This document shows positions 29,632 through 38,396 of a stretch of 64,000 nt of DNA, one piece after another (the first letter of the stretch is position 1; every line of letters starts with the position of its first letter). This DNA comes from Tritrichomonas foetus (lineage: Eukaryota; Parabasalia; Tritrichomonadida; Tritrichomonadidae): NCBI GenBank assembly GCA_001839685.1, contig MLAK01001204.1, positions 1-64,000 on the forward strand, read 5' to 3'. A program made the translations under genes and the position numbers. The notes under the pieces were generated by a model, which was not told the origin of the DNA, did not search any database, and worked only from the letters and a program-made list of their open reading frames with translations.

Positions 29632-31434
29632 TTAAATAACAGTGTTTTCTGTGATGACTCTACCCTCAAGTTCATAACTCAAGTCTTCAATTTCATCGCC
29701 AGCATAAGTTTTTTCAGGTCTGAATTCCACTTCAGCATCATTTTCAATTGTCGCGCCAGCCTTCACTGCCCACTTCTTATGTAAATCCAATAAAAGCTTC
29801 TTTGCCGTGTCAGGTGAATCAACAGGAGCTCCAGGTGCATTCTTCACTGGTGCGAACTCATCTTCACGTTGCACTTTATAAAGTACAACATTATTACAAA
29901 GTTCAAGTGCGTCAAAAATGAATCGTTCAAACTTATGAACAGTTTCAGTCACTTTTTCACCATTTTCATTTACCACCTTCTCATTTTTAACTGCAACATG
30001 GTAAGGAAGTTGTGCGTTTGCTGCTTTTTCAATAATTTCGGTTGTAAAAAGATGCATTCCAGTATTTCCTACAATAAACTCATCACTTTTTCCTTCAGGA
30101 AGCTCAGAATACTCAACAACAACGGTTTTCCCGTTCTTTTTACATAAAGTTCCAATTTTTTCACCGCCGCCAACTTTTCTCACAACTTTTAAGGCTGCAT
30201 CACCTTCATCGTAGATCAGAGCACCAACGAAAGCAGGATCAGCTGGTCTAGCAAGCGCATTATCTATTGGATGAATGTCGACGTATTTGACGCCAAGTTT
30301 CTTCATTTCTTCGAGAGCTCCAGAATCCTTCAAACAAGCGAAAATTGCTCCATTTCCATTTGGTGCTGCAAGAACTTTCCATTTCTCACTTAACACAAAC
30401 TTTCCATTTGGATACTTTGCCGGCAGTGTTCTTTGCTTGATTAATTTCACACTTTTAACTCCGAAGCTTTGTGTGCGGATCAAATATGCAGCAATGGCAG
30501 AGTGCGTAGCGTCACTTGTCAGAATATAAGTTGGAATATTTTTGGAGCCGCCACTGCAGTACTTATTTTCCAGATATTTGATTCTCCTTAATTGGAGCTC
30601 CAAAAGTGTGGATTTTGATGGTATGTCAAGTTCCATCATGGCTTTTGGAACTGGTGCTGCTAAACGGCTTCCCTGCCCGCCTGCCATAATCACAACGGCC
30701 ACTTCACCATCTGATATGGCTTGAGTACCATTGTCCATTAAATCTGAGTGCTCTTCATCAGGTGTATCGCCAGGTAGCTCCACTGGTGAAATGTCAGATG
30801 TCGATGAATTCACGTCGATCGTTTTTTGGTCGTTGAAGTTCAGCATTCGGATTTGAGAGGCAAGCGAGCTCTTTTCTATTGAATTCAAGCTGTCGTAGAA
30901 AGTGAGAAGCTCGCTCGGGCACTTTTCTGGAAGCGATTTAACGAAAAAGTGGAAAGGAACTAAAGCCGTGATAACTGACTCGTAGACAAGGTCAAATCGT
31001 TTGATGTTCTCATTGGTGGAATAGCCAACGAGCCCCGTGGGGTGGGGGACCAGCTCACCAAGAGATTTATTTCCGTTAATGAGTTTCGAGGCAATGTGAT
31101 GTGGAATTATGAATTTTGTTGAGACACCAAATCCAAATTTGTTCTTTGTTCCATCTGAAATTGCGCATAAAGTGAACTCGTATAAATTATCAAATTCTCG
31201 ATCGCATCCCGATTCAACACTAATGAAATAGTCGGCATCTTTACATTCACAGTTGAAGATTCGGTTAATTGCTCCTCGTTTAGTTTCTTCAAGCGACATC
31301 GGCTGATCAGAGACATCAGATTTTGATGCAAAACCGTCAACTGTGAATTTAATCGTGTCTTTCAGGATCTTTTTTAATGCAAATTCAACAGCTGATACTT
31401 TGACCGAATTCCTTGAAGTGACAATAAATTTCAT
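29632..31434 (-). CDS. Fusion of DUF84/YjjX-like NTPase and UDP-GlcNAc pyrophosphorylase
   Basis: 600 codons from an ATG at 31434. Residues 1 to about 165 match the DUF84/YjjX non-canonical purine NTPase fold: TSRNSVKVSAVE, then SDQPMSLEETKRGAINR (about 42-58) and ISVESGCD. Residues about 166-600 are a UDP-N-acetylhexosamine pyrophosphorylase: a helical lead-in (SEKSSLASQI-like region near 185-195), nucleotide loop MAGGQGSRL (250-258) with VPK, AAPNGNGAIF (357-365), and HPIDNALARPADPAFVG (388-404). The first domain would hydrolyse ITP/XTP; the second makes UDP-GlcNAc from UTP and GlcNAc-1-P for glycans and GPI anchors. Both sets of motifs look intact in one continuous frame. I know of no described fusion of this kind. 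Confidence 0.9.
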   Translation of the reverse strand: MKFIVTSRNSVKVSAVEFALKKILKDTIKFTVDGFASKSDVSDQPMSLEETKRGAINRIFNCECKDADYFISVESGCDREFDNLYEFTLCAISDGTKNKFGFGVSTKFIIPHHIASKLINGNKSLGELVPHPTGLVGYSTNENIKRFDLVYESVITALVPFHFFVKSLPEKCPSELLTFYDSLNSIEKSSLASQIRMLNFNDQKTIDVNSSTSDISPVELPGDTPDEEHSDLMDNGTQAISDGEVAVVIMAGGQGSRLAAPVPKAMMELDIPSKSTLLELQLRRIKYLENKYCSGGSKNIPTYILTSDATHSAIAAYLIRTQSFGVKSVKLIKQRTLPAKYPNGKFVLSEKWKVLAAPNGNGAIFACLKDSGALEEMKKLGVKYVDIHPIDNALARPADPAFVGALIYDEGDAALKVVRKVGGGEKIGTLCKKNGKTVVVEYSELPEGKSDEFIVGNTGMHLFTTEIIEKAANAQLPYHVAVKNEKVVNENGEKVTETVHKFERFIFDALELCNNVVLYKVQREDEFAPVKNAPGAPVDSPDTAKKLLLDLHKKWAVKAGATIENDAEVEFRPEKTYAGDEIEDLSYELEGRVITENTVI

Positions 31435-31540
31435 ATATTTCTGAACGAATCAGAGTCTATTTGGCCGATTGATTCTATCGTTTATGAAAAACCATCTATG
31501 AAGCCAAATATCACACGAAAAATATTAAAGGAGAATAGTT

Positions 31541-31625
31541 TTCTGGACAACAGGGGCAGGACCTCATAGTTCCCTGTGAGTAGAGAATAACGAATAGGCT
31601 TGATGGGAATTCTGAACGGGCGAGA
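31541..31625. other. GC-richer intergenic block with a short stem
   Basis: Between the dynein light chain and the fusion gene, about 85 bp are clearly richer in G and C than the surrounding spacer. ACAGGG at 31550-31555 can pair with CCCTGT at 31572-31577 around a 16-nt loop, and an A-tract follows on the plus strand. It may be a promoter element of the fusion gene, part of the light-chain 3' UTR, or a small structured RNA. I cannot match it to a known RNA. Confidence 0.3.
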
Positions 31626-31692
31626 AAAAAAAAATGTCAAATATAAAAATAATTAAAAATCGAGTTAGGAAATTAGGATTGCTTTAGGAAGC

Positions 31693-32028
31693 TTAATACT
31701 TAAGACCCCAAACTGTTGTGATGCATTGCATTGTGTCATTGGACCATTGTTTTGTGACGCTACCATCGTTTTGTGGATCCCAAAGTGACATTGTAACAGT
31801 ATGGACGCCATTGCTCCTCTTTGAAAGAACAAGGCAGTTAGCGAGGTACTTGAATGGTTGGTATTTGTCATCGCTAAGTTCCTTTAAGATATCGCGGATA
31901 ATTTCTTCGCACCAGCCCTTAACTTCGTCGGCTTTGTATGTTTTGTCTTGGAGCTTCGAGCTAACGACTGAGTTGATGAGTTCTTGAATATCCTCTTTGA
32001 AATTTGGGAAGGAGTTGTTGTCAGCCAT
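31693..32028 (-). CDS. Tctex1-type dynein light chain (DYNLT family)
   Basis: 111 codons from an ATG at 32028, the usual length for the family (about 113). The helical first half (IQELINSVVSSKLQ, WCEEIIRDILKEL) leads to the conserved beta-strand half (YQPFKYLANCLVLSKRSNGVHTVTMSLWD, ending TTVWGLKY), which follows DYNLT1/3. These subunits bind dynein intermediate chains and cargo and work in both cytoplasmic and axonemal dynein. It lies on the same strand as the NTPase-UAP gene but 258 bp apart, so no shared transcript is implied. Confidence 0.95.
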   Translation of the reverse strand: MADNNSFPNFKEDIQELINSVVSSKLQDKTYKADEVKGWCEEIIRDILKELSDDKYQPFKYLANCLVLSKRSNGVHTVTMSLWDPQNDGSVTKQWSNDTMQCITTVWGLKY

Positions 32029-32996
32029 TGTTTAGATAACTATAAAAAAAAAGTGAGAAATTAAAACCGTTAAGCTGCCCTCAATTTTCAATGTTCATTT
32101 TTTGATCTCTAATCCCTTGAATCATGATTACTACTAGCTTTCATTCCTATTTGCGTCGATATTTTTTGCCCGGGATTCTCACCAAATTAGGACATGCCAT
32201 ATGAAAACATAGCATAACTTTTCCAAAAAATTAAATATGGAAACAACTTTTTCAAAAAAAATGATCAGTTATTGATATGTACGTTTTGTTCATTTATTAT
32301 TTCATATTTTATTTTTCTTAGAAATTTGTTTGAATAAACTATTTATTTCGAGTTTTTATTAGGTTTTTCAGCTGTCATTAATTTAGCCGACTTTCATGTG
32401 TCCTGCTTTTTTTAACGCCAATTGTACACGTGGCTTCAACTAAGGAAGCAATGTGAAACTATTAAGATCATATTTCTATCGTTTTTCCCTATTTCCATAT
32501 CATATATTTAAAAAATGTTGCCAATTTCCATCATATAATCTAAAAACATGTCAACCAATTACGAGTATTTCGGTTTCTTCTGCTAGTATCCTGAGAGTTA
32601 AAGAATTATTCTCATTTTTCAATTATATGAAATTCATTCAAAATGGGCCAGAATTGAAAAAAACTTAATGTAATTATTTTCTATTTTTTCCATTATCTGA
32701 GGTGCCATTAAATAAATATGTATTAATGTTTTTTTATTGGTGAATCAACAAATTAAATTATTTCTCATTGATTTCATTTTAAAAGCTTTATATATCAAAA
32801 TATGATAAATTAGTCAATTGTAAATTTGTTTACCATGTATTTTATCATTATCTTTTATCGTGCCCTTATCAAAATGATTCTTGATGCAATATGACAATTC
32901 ATTTGACGTAGAATTTGACAGTGAATTTGACGATTCATTTGACCATTGAAAAAGAAAGAAAATTGAGAAGGTTAAGCTGTTTTACAATCAGAAAAA
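32029..32996. other. 970-bp intergenic promoter region
   Basis: Spacer between the divergent light-chain and gamma-COP genes. A TCACTTT initiator-like element serves the light chain. A small frame at 32453 has no coding character. Nothing else recognised. Confidence 0.5.
32050..32056 (-). promoter_or_regulatory. Initiator-like TCACTTT before the dynein light chain
   Basis: On the minus strand TCACTTT starts 28 bp upstream of the ATG at 32028 and is followed by a T-tract. It fits TCA-pyrimidine-T/A. Sequence match only. Confidence 0.4.
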
Positions 32997-35387
32997 ATGA
33001 GCAAAATCGAAAATTCCTCTATCTTAAAAATCGAAAGAAAAGATGTCATGACATCTTCGGTTGTCCAAAAGTGCCGAGTTTTTCGTGATGTTCCACTCAA
33101 TTTACCAAAATGTCGAACAGCAATGATTTCTATTTTGCAAGCTTTTTCGCAAGACGCCCACTTCACTGAAAAAGATCGAACTGAGCTCTTTTTCTCACTC
33201 ACGCAATTATTTACTTCCCGCGATCATTACATCCACAGATTACTTTTGCTTCTCCTTAAGGAGATCCCAGTCAACAAGCACGACACTTTAATTCTCACCC
33301 ACTCGCTTTCGAAAGACATTTCTGCCTCTCAAACTTCACCTCAAGGCCAAGCAATCAGATGCTTCTGCGCCATTATCGATCCGACTAATGTTTTACTTCA
33401 CGAGCGTTTTCTCAAATTATCGATTGTATCGCCAACGCCTTACACTGCGTCAGCCGCCCTCTGTGGAGCCCTCCATCTGATCGAAGGCGGACGGAAAGAG
33501 GCGGTTATGCGCTGGGCTCCAGAAATTCGACAAGCATCAAAATCATCACAACGGTCAGTTCGTTTTCACGCCCTTCTTTTGCTCTATGCTCTCAAATCTG
33601 ATGACGGTTATGCAGCTGCCCAATTAGCCAACTCGCTTGAAGAGGGAAAGTCACAGCTTGAACAGTGCGTTTCCCTGGCTATCGTAGCGCAATCCATGAA
33701 GATCAAGCCATCGGACAATGCTTTACAATATTTCAATAAATGCATTATGTCAAACTCGCCAATTGTTCGTCTTGAAGCGATCCGTTTAGCACCACCTGAA
33801 CTTTCACTTCCTACATGTGATGCTTTATCATCTTTCCTCAGCGGCTCAACACTAAAGATGTTTGCGGCAGTTCGAACAATAGCAAATTCACCTAACATTC
33901 AACAATATGCACCACTTTTACCACGAATTCTTCATTTAATGAAGCATCAAAATTCATCACTTGCTGCAACAGCTGCAGTTTGTGTTTTAAAGCTTGGAAA
34001 TGAATCACATGTTGAAGTTGCCACCAAACGAATACTAAGAAATTGTAAACGATGGGCCGCACCACTTTTAAGAGCAGTTGCTGAAGAGAGCTGTAAATTT
34101 GCAGGAAAGTATCGAAATGAAAAATTAACAGATGTTGCAGTGTTCCTTTTAAGAATATCACGTGATCAATCTTGTAAGTTTGCAATTTTACGAGCACTTT
34201 TAACTACTGAAGGAATTCCACGTTCACAATTATTGCCAAGATTATCAGAATATCTTGAAGATTGGGATTCTGTTAGTGTTGCTAGAATTATTTGTGACTT
34301 TATCACAAATGAAGTTTCTCATTTAGAAGATCCATCTTCAGTCATTCCAGTTTTATTCAATCGTGTGAATTTAGATGTTCCAACTGTTCGAATGGCTGCT
34401 GTAAATACACTTGCTGCAATTGCGACGATTTCGGATGAAATGAAAAGCCGAATTCTACCGCTTTTACAGCTTTTCACATCTGATGAAGATGATTCTGTTC
34501 GTGAAGAGGTGATTCTATTCATAAATGCGTTGAAAACAGGACAAGATATGTCAAAAATATTCACTCCATTCTCTATTGAAGATCTTGAACGAAGTAAGAA
34601 TAAAGAAAACTTTGATGAAAATGATGATCATTCACAAGAAGGAGAAATTGTTGATGTAAATGGTGGTTTCGTTCCTGCTTCAATGAGACATGAATTTGAG
34701 CAATATGGTGAACTTGAATTCAAGACTGAACCAGTTGATTTGACTGATGCTGATGCGGAATTTGTTGTTTCTTATTTTGTTAATGTTTATAAGGAACATC
34801 TTGTTGTTGAATTCCTTCTAACAAACACAGTTGAGGGGTTAGATCTTGAAAATGTTACTGTATCACTTGAAGATGCCGATGTTGAAGAAACTATTCCAGT
34901 TGAATTAATTAAATACCAGCAAACTGTCTCACTTTGTACAGTTTTAAAGAGAGATAGACCAATGATCTTCAACAGGTATCGTGCGTCTCTTCTTTACAGC
35001 CAAGATGGAAACGATGAAGACTGGGAGCTCGGTGATGTTGAACTTGGAGTATCAACATGGGTTCACAGAGCCAAAATTAATTCAGTGGCTGATATTTGGG
35101 AACCAATGAAACCATCTGAAGTTGCAGCAGTGATGAAAGTACAAAATGTAAAAGGAACTACAGCTGGTATTCATAAAATAGAAAATGCACTGAAGTTATA
35201 TAAAGTTACAGAAGAGAAAGATAACAAAAAGACAACAATTGTATTCTATGGAAAAGATATATTGGATAATGATGTTATCATAATGACGCAGCTTGGTATT
35301 TCTCGAGGTGAAGTTGTGTGCAGGATAATTGTAAGATCATCAAGCAAAGAATTAAGTGAAGAAATAATGCAATCAATCGAATTTTAG
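32997..35387 (+). CDS. Coatomer subunit gamma (gamma-COP)
   Basis: 796 codons from an ATG at 32997, slightly shorter than the usual 870. The N-terminal 530 residues are the HEAT-like adaptin trunk (VVQKCRVFRDVPLNLPKCR at the start is typical of gamma-COP; RLEAIRLAPPEL and TVRMAAVNTLAAIA are repeat units). An acidic linker (about 535-560) leads to the appendage: a beta-sandwich from about 585 and the terminal platform subdomain (VADIWEPMKPSEVAAVMK onward) ending IIVRSSSKELSEEIMQSIEF. Gamma-COP is part of the COPI coat that returns vesicles from Golgi to ER and binds ArfGAP and cargo tails. The gene looks complete. The COPI-associated protein at 2.3 kb would work in the same route. Confidence 0.95.
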   Translation: MSKIENSSILKIERKDVMTSSVVQKCRVFRDVPLNLPKCRTAMISILQAFSQDAHFTEKDRTELFFSLTQLFTSRDHYIHRLLLLLLKEIPVNKHDTLILTHSLSKDISASQTSPQGQAIRCFCAIIDPTNVLLHERFLKLSIVSPTPYTASAALCGALHLIEGGRKEAVMRWAPEIRQASKSSQRSVRFHALLLLYALKSDDGYAAAQLANSLEEGKSQLEQCVSLAIVAQSMKIKPSDNALQYFNKCIMSNSPIVRLEAIRLAPPELSLPTCDALSSFLSGSTLKMFAAVRTIANSPNIQQYAPLLPRILHLMKHQNSSLAATAAVCVLKLGNESHVEVATKRILRNCKRWAAPLLRAVAEESCKFAGKYRNEKLTDVAVFLLRISRDQSCKFAILRALLTTEGIPRSQLLPRLSEYLEDWDSVSVARIICDFITNEVSHLEDPSSVIPVLFNRVNLDVPTVRMAAVNTLAAIATISDEMKSRILPLLQLFTSDEDDSVREEVILFINALKTGQDMSKIFTPFSIEDLERSKNKENFDENDDHSQEGEIVDVNGGFVPASMRHEFEQYGELEFKTEPVDLTDADAEFVVSYFVNVYKEHLVVEFLLTNTVEGLDLENVTVSLEDADVEETIPVELIKYQQTVSLCTVLKRDRPMIFNRYRASLLYSQDGNDEDWELGDVELGVSTWVHRAKINSVADIWEPMKPSEVAAVMKVQNVKGTTAGIHKIENALKLYKVTEEKDNKKTTIVFYGKDILDNDVIIMTQLGISRGEVVCRIIVRSSSKELSEEIMQSIEF

Positions 35388-36075
35388 ACTTTGAAGAGTC
35401 AGAAATTTGTGTTTATTTGTTGTTTTTTCTATCCAAATCAAAAAATTGAATAAAAATTGAAAAAGGAAAAATAGAAATATATAGAAAGTAGCGATTGTTT
35501 ATTAAGGTTGGATTATCTAAGTTACATTATTTTATTATTAAATTTTATCACTATATATAAATAGCTATATGATGTTGAATTTTTTGTATTTATTAGATAT
35601 CTTCAAATATTTTTAGTTAAACTGAAATGATAGTATGAAAATTGCTACACTCTTTTGTGAATCTGATCAGATTCAAAATTAACCTTTTTGTAGGTGAATT
35701 GATTCATTAAAAAAAAATCGTTTTTCTCTTGGTTTCAAAAATTCTTCCTCTTCTCCATTTTTCGCCTGAACATGTATGATATTAACGTAATTGAATAGAT
35801 TTATTTGATTGATATCTACACTATACTGGCGACATAATAGAGTTTTTATTGAGTTTAGTCAAAAAATTTAATTTCAATTAAATCTATAAATAACAGCAAA
35901 TTTTTTTTCCTCTTCTTTATTCCTTAGTCTCTATTCATTTTTCATTTGTCTTTATTCATTTTTCATTTGTCTCTATTCATTTTTCATTTGTCTCTATTCA
36001 TTTTTCATTTGTCTCTATTCATTTTTCATTTGCCTTCATTCATTTTTCATTTGCCTTCATTCCTTTGTCTTTTTT
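35388..36075. other. Intergenic with minisatellite
   Basis: AT-rich spacer between convergent genes, with the 21-bp minisatellite at 35928-36053 (listed separately). No gene. Confidence 0.55.
35928..36060. repeat. 21-bp minisatellite, six copies plus a partial
   Basis: Units of 21 bp start at 35928, 35949, 35970, 35991, 36012 and 36033, with a partial at 36054. Each has the core TTCATTTTTCATTTG behind a variable CTCTA/CTTTA/CTTCA. Because 21 is a multiple of 3, the plus strand reads as a repeating SLFIFHL heptad, but there is no wider gene around it. It lies directly beyond the stop codon of the minus-strand fragment at 36076. Confidence 0.95.
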
Positions 36076-36492
36076 CTAAGGAGTATTTTCGGATTTTCTT
36101 GCAACATTTGAGGAATATAATGCTATGTAAGGAATTCCAAGAGCATTTGAAAGCTCTGTAATGGTAAATGCGTTTGTCGTTTTGATTGCTAACATATCTC
36201 CGTGTAAAAACCCGATGATATCTGCAAGGACATTATCTTTGTCTTCTACATTTATTTTCATATAGCCTAAATGTTTGCAGGTTTCATAACCAGTAAATTT
36301 TAATTTTGCTGATTCGACAGCAGGAGTTGGATCGCAGTCGTAAACAGTATCGCCATTGTAAATTTGAAATGTTGGCTCTATTTTACCATTGCTCAGATCA
36401 CTGACTTGAGGATCCAATATGTACAACTCGATATAATCCATTAGGATATGGTCAAATATTCCACCTAATCCAAATAGGTATTGTCTGACCAC
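36076..36492 (-). CDS. Unknown fragment without an ATG start
   Basis: 138 codons are open, bounded upstream by a stop directly before a GTG at 36492. The first in-frame ATG is about 18 codons in (MDYIELYILDPQ), giving a protein of about 121 residues. The sequence reads like real protein, with a balanced mixed alpha/beta composition (SAKLKFTGYETCKHLGYMK, IIGFLHGDMLAIKTTNAF), but I do not recognise the family. It may be a short gene starting at the internal ATG or the surviving 3' part of a larger one. The minisatellite abuts its 3' end. Confidence 0.5.
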   Translation of the reverse strand: MVRQYLFGLGGIFDHILMDYIELYILDPQVSDLSNGKIEPTFQIYNGDTVYDCDPTPAVESAKLKFTGYETCKHLGYMKINVEDKDNVLADIIGFLHGDMLAIKTTNAFTITELSNALGIPYIALYSSNVARKSENTP

Positions 36493-36863
36493 TTATGAAT
36501 CCAAAAAGTTGAAATAATCAATTCTCACGAATTTTTTAATTTTTAAAATAATATTTTATAATATACATTGTTAGATCTAGATGATCTTTCAATTGTATAA
36601 ATGAAAGAAAATCACATGTAGTAAAAACCACACTATTAAATTAAGCTATTTTTAGTTTGGCTTGTCAATATTAAAAATCTTATTATTATGAGCGATATTT
36701 ATTTATTCCCAATATAAATCTTATGATATATTGATATATTTTAGCACCTTTTTGACCCAAATTCATGTAAATCGTAATCACTTTTTATTACTTTTCTCAA
36801 GATAGATGCATTTTTTCAATTGATTATCCAAAAGTGAAATGTCAGAATTTAAATTTCAATCTG
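36493..36863. other. Intergenic between divergent genes
   Basis: Very AT-rich spacer upstream of the PCI-domain gene. No gene or repeat recognised. Confidence 0.5.
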
Positions 36864-38021
36864 ATGGAAAACTTTAACTTTCCTTCAGGTTTTAATCAGG
36901 ATTCTGATTCTGATTCACTCGACGCACACTATTCCAAAAATTCGCTCTTTAATAATTCACCAAGTTTGGGCGCCGCTGCCCCATTTAATTTTACGCGTAG
37001 TTACACCGAACCAGACGTTGTTCTAAACATCAAAGAAGTAAAAGAATTAAAACACCTTTTAAAGCTAGGCGCCTACACGAAAAGAGCTCGAAAGGAAATC
37101 GATTCCTCATCATCCGCAGCCGCTTCGTTCAATCAGACATTTTTAGACAGTCTTGAAAAGCACCAAATTGCCGCGATTTGTCTGTTGGTGCCTGTCCAGC
37201 TTGCTCCACATCAAATGTACGATACAATTTTTTCTATATTATCTGATATGCCGACTTTCCCCCGAAAAGTGCAAACAGGCATCTACATGAGGATGGTGAA
37301 GGCGGCCACACTTTCAGGAAAAGGCCAGGAATTATATGATTTGAAGATCTTACAAAATGCTTTTAATGAAGACAAAGAACTTTTTGCTGCACCACTTTTA
37401 TTTTTAACTGCTTCTTTAAATTATCCTATAACAATAGAATATGAGTATTCTGGTATTGTGCGTGTCAATGCAGAGACGATTTATTATTTAGCACTCAACA
37501 AGCTTCTTTTGAAAGATTTTGAGGGAGCAGAGAGAGATTTATTGCGAGCACTGATTTTATCTAAAAAAGTGAAAGATATGAAAACATCTATATTTGAAAA
37601 ATTAGCTCTTGCATCATTTTTGAATAAAACGCCATATGAAGTGTATTTTAAGAGAATTCCAATCAATAAAAGACCTACTGGGTTTATCGCAGACATGTGG
37701 AATTTGGATAAAAAATTGAAATTAGAGTTTATTCCATCATTTTTCACAAGATTCAAAACAGAAATAGTGAAAGAAAAATGTCGAAGAGTCTTAATTGATA
37801 TTGCTTCATCAACTTTGGAAATAAATTATTCTAAACTTTGTGAAATCTGTAATTGTACATACGTCGATGAAATAATTAACGAGCTTCAAGAGTCAAATTT
37901 GCTTTTCTATGAGAGAAATGAAGATAATGTGATTAAATTTGATAATCCATCACGTGCTGAATTAATCGAGAAGGAACTTGTCAATATTGATGAAGTTATG
38001 GGTGTTTTAAAGGCGATATAA
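36864..38021 (+). CDS. PCI-domain protein, possibly COP9 signalosome subunit 3
   Basis: 386 codons, counting from the ATG at 36864; the frame is open 10 codons further but starts there with GTG. The N-terminus (1-90) is polar with a DSDSDS run. The middle is helical repeat (INAETIYYLALNKLL-like region, KDFEGAERDLLRALIL, a TPR-like pair at about 205-235). The last 100 residues form a winged-helix PCI-type end (FTRFKTEIVKEKCRRVLIDIASSTLEINYSKLCEICN, then EIINELQESNLLFYE). This plan fits CSN3, eIF3 or proteasome-lid subunits; the repeat spacing looks most like CSN3. PCI membership is fairly clear, the subunit identity is tentative. Confidence 0.65.
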   Translation: MENFNFPSGFNQDSDSDSLDAHYSKNSLFNNSPSLGAAAPFNFTRSYTEPDVVLNIKEVKELKHLLKLGAYTKRARKEIDSSSSAAASFNQTFLDSLEKHQIAAICLLVPVQLAPHQMYDTIFSILSDMPTFPRKVQTGIYMRMVKAATLSGKGQELYDLKILQNAFNEDKELFAAPLLFLTASLNYPITIEYEYSGIVRVNAETIYYLALNKLLLKDFEGAERDLLRALILSKKVKDMKTSIFEKLALASFLNKTPYEVYFKRIPINKRPTGFIADMWNLDKKLKLEFIPSFFTRFKTEIVKEKCRRVLIDIASSTLEINYSKLCEICNCTYVDEIINELQESNLLFYERNEDNVIKFDNPSRAELIEKELVNIDEVMGVLKAI

Positions 38022-38396
38022 AAATATTTTTATTTTTCTTCTTATTTACATAAGTAATTTGAAAATTATACTCTTGTTTTGGTTTCTTATGGACAAATGT
38101 ACTTTTCTTGATGGCTTCTTTTCCTTTCAGCGCAATCTCACAGCAATTAAAGTGCTTCTCTGTGTTACCCTGTGCAATTATAAAACTATAAAATAAATAA
38201 ATGCTATTTTTGAGAAATGTGAATAATATTTTTAAAAAATAACATATTTTTATAAAATAACATAATATATAAATGTATAACAATTAATCTTTGTTCATAG
38301 AATTGGCAACTAGTTCAAAGTCATCCATAAAAATAATGGCGGAGTTAACCAAAGAATTTAATTAAGAATGTCTATGAATCAAAATCTATTACATTA
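38022..38396. other. Intergenic, convergent gene ends
   Basis: Spacer between the PCI and glycosyltransferase stop codons. A minus-strand open frame at 37996-38283 overlaps the PCI gene end; about 35 of its codons read like protein but the rest is low complexity, so I do not call a gene. Confidence 0.45.

Noticed and set aside
35946..36161. Plus-strand open frame encoding repeated SLFIFHL units
   Set aside because: It is the translation of the 21-bp minisatellite, which stays open because 21 is divisible by 3; no conserved sequence flanks it.
37996..38283. Minus-strand frame of 95 codons overlapping the PCI gene end
   Set aside because: Front half is hydrophobic low complexity and only about 35 codons look protein-like; no start or motif supports a gene.
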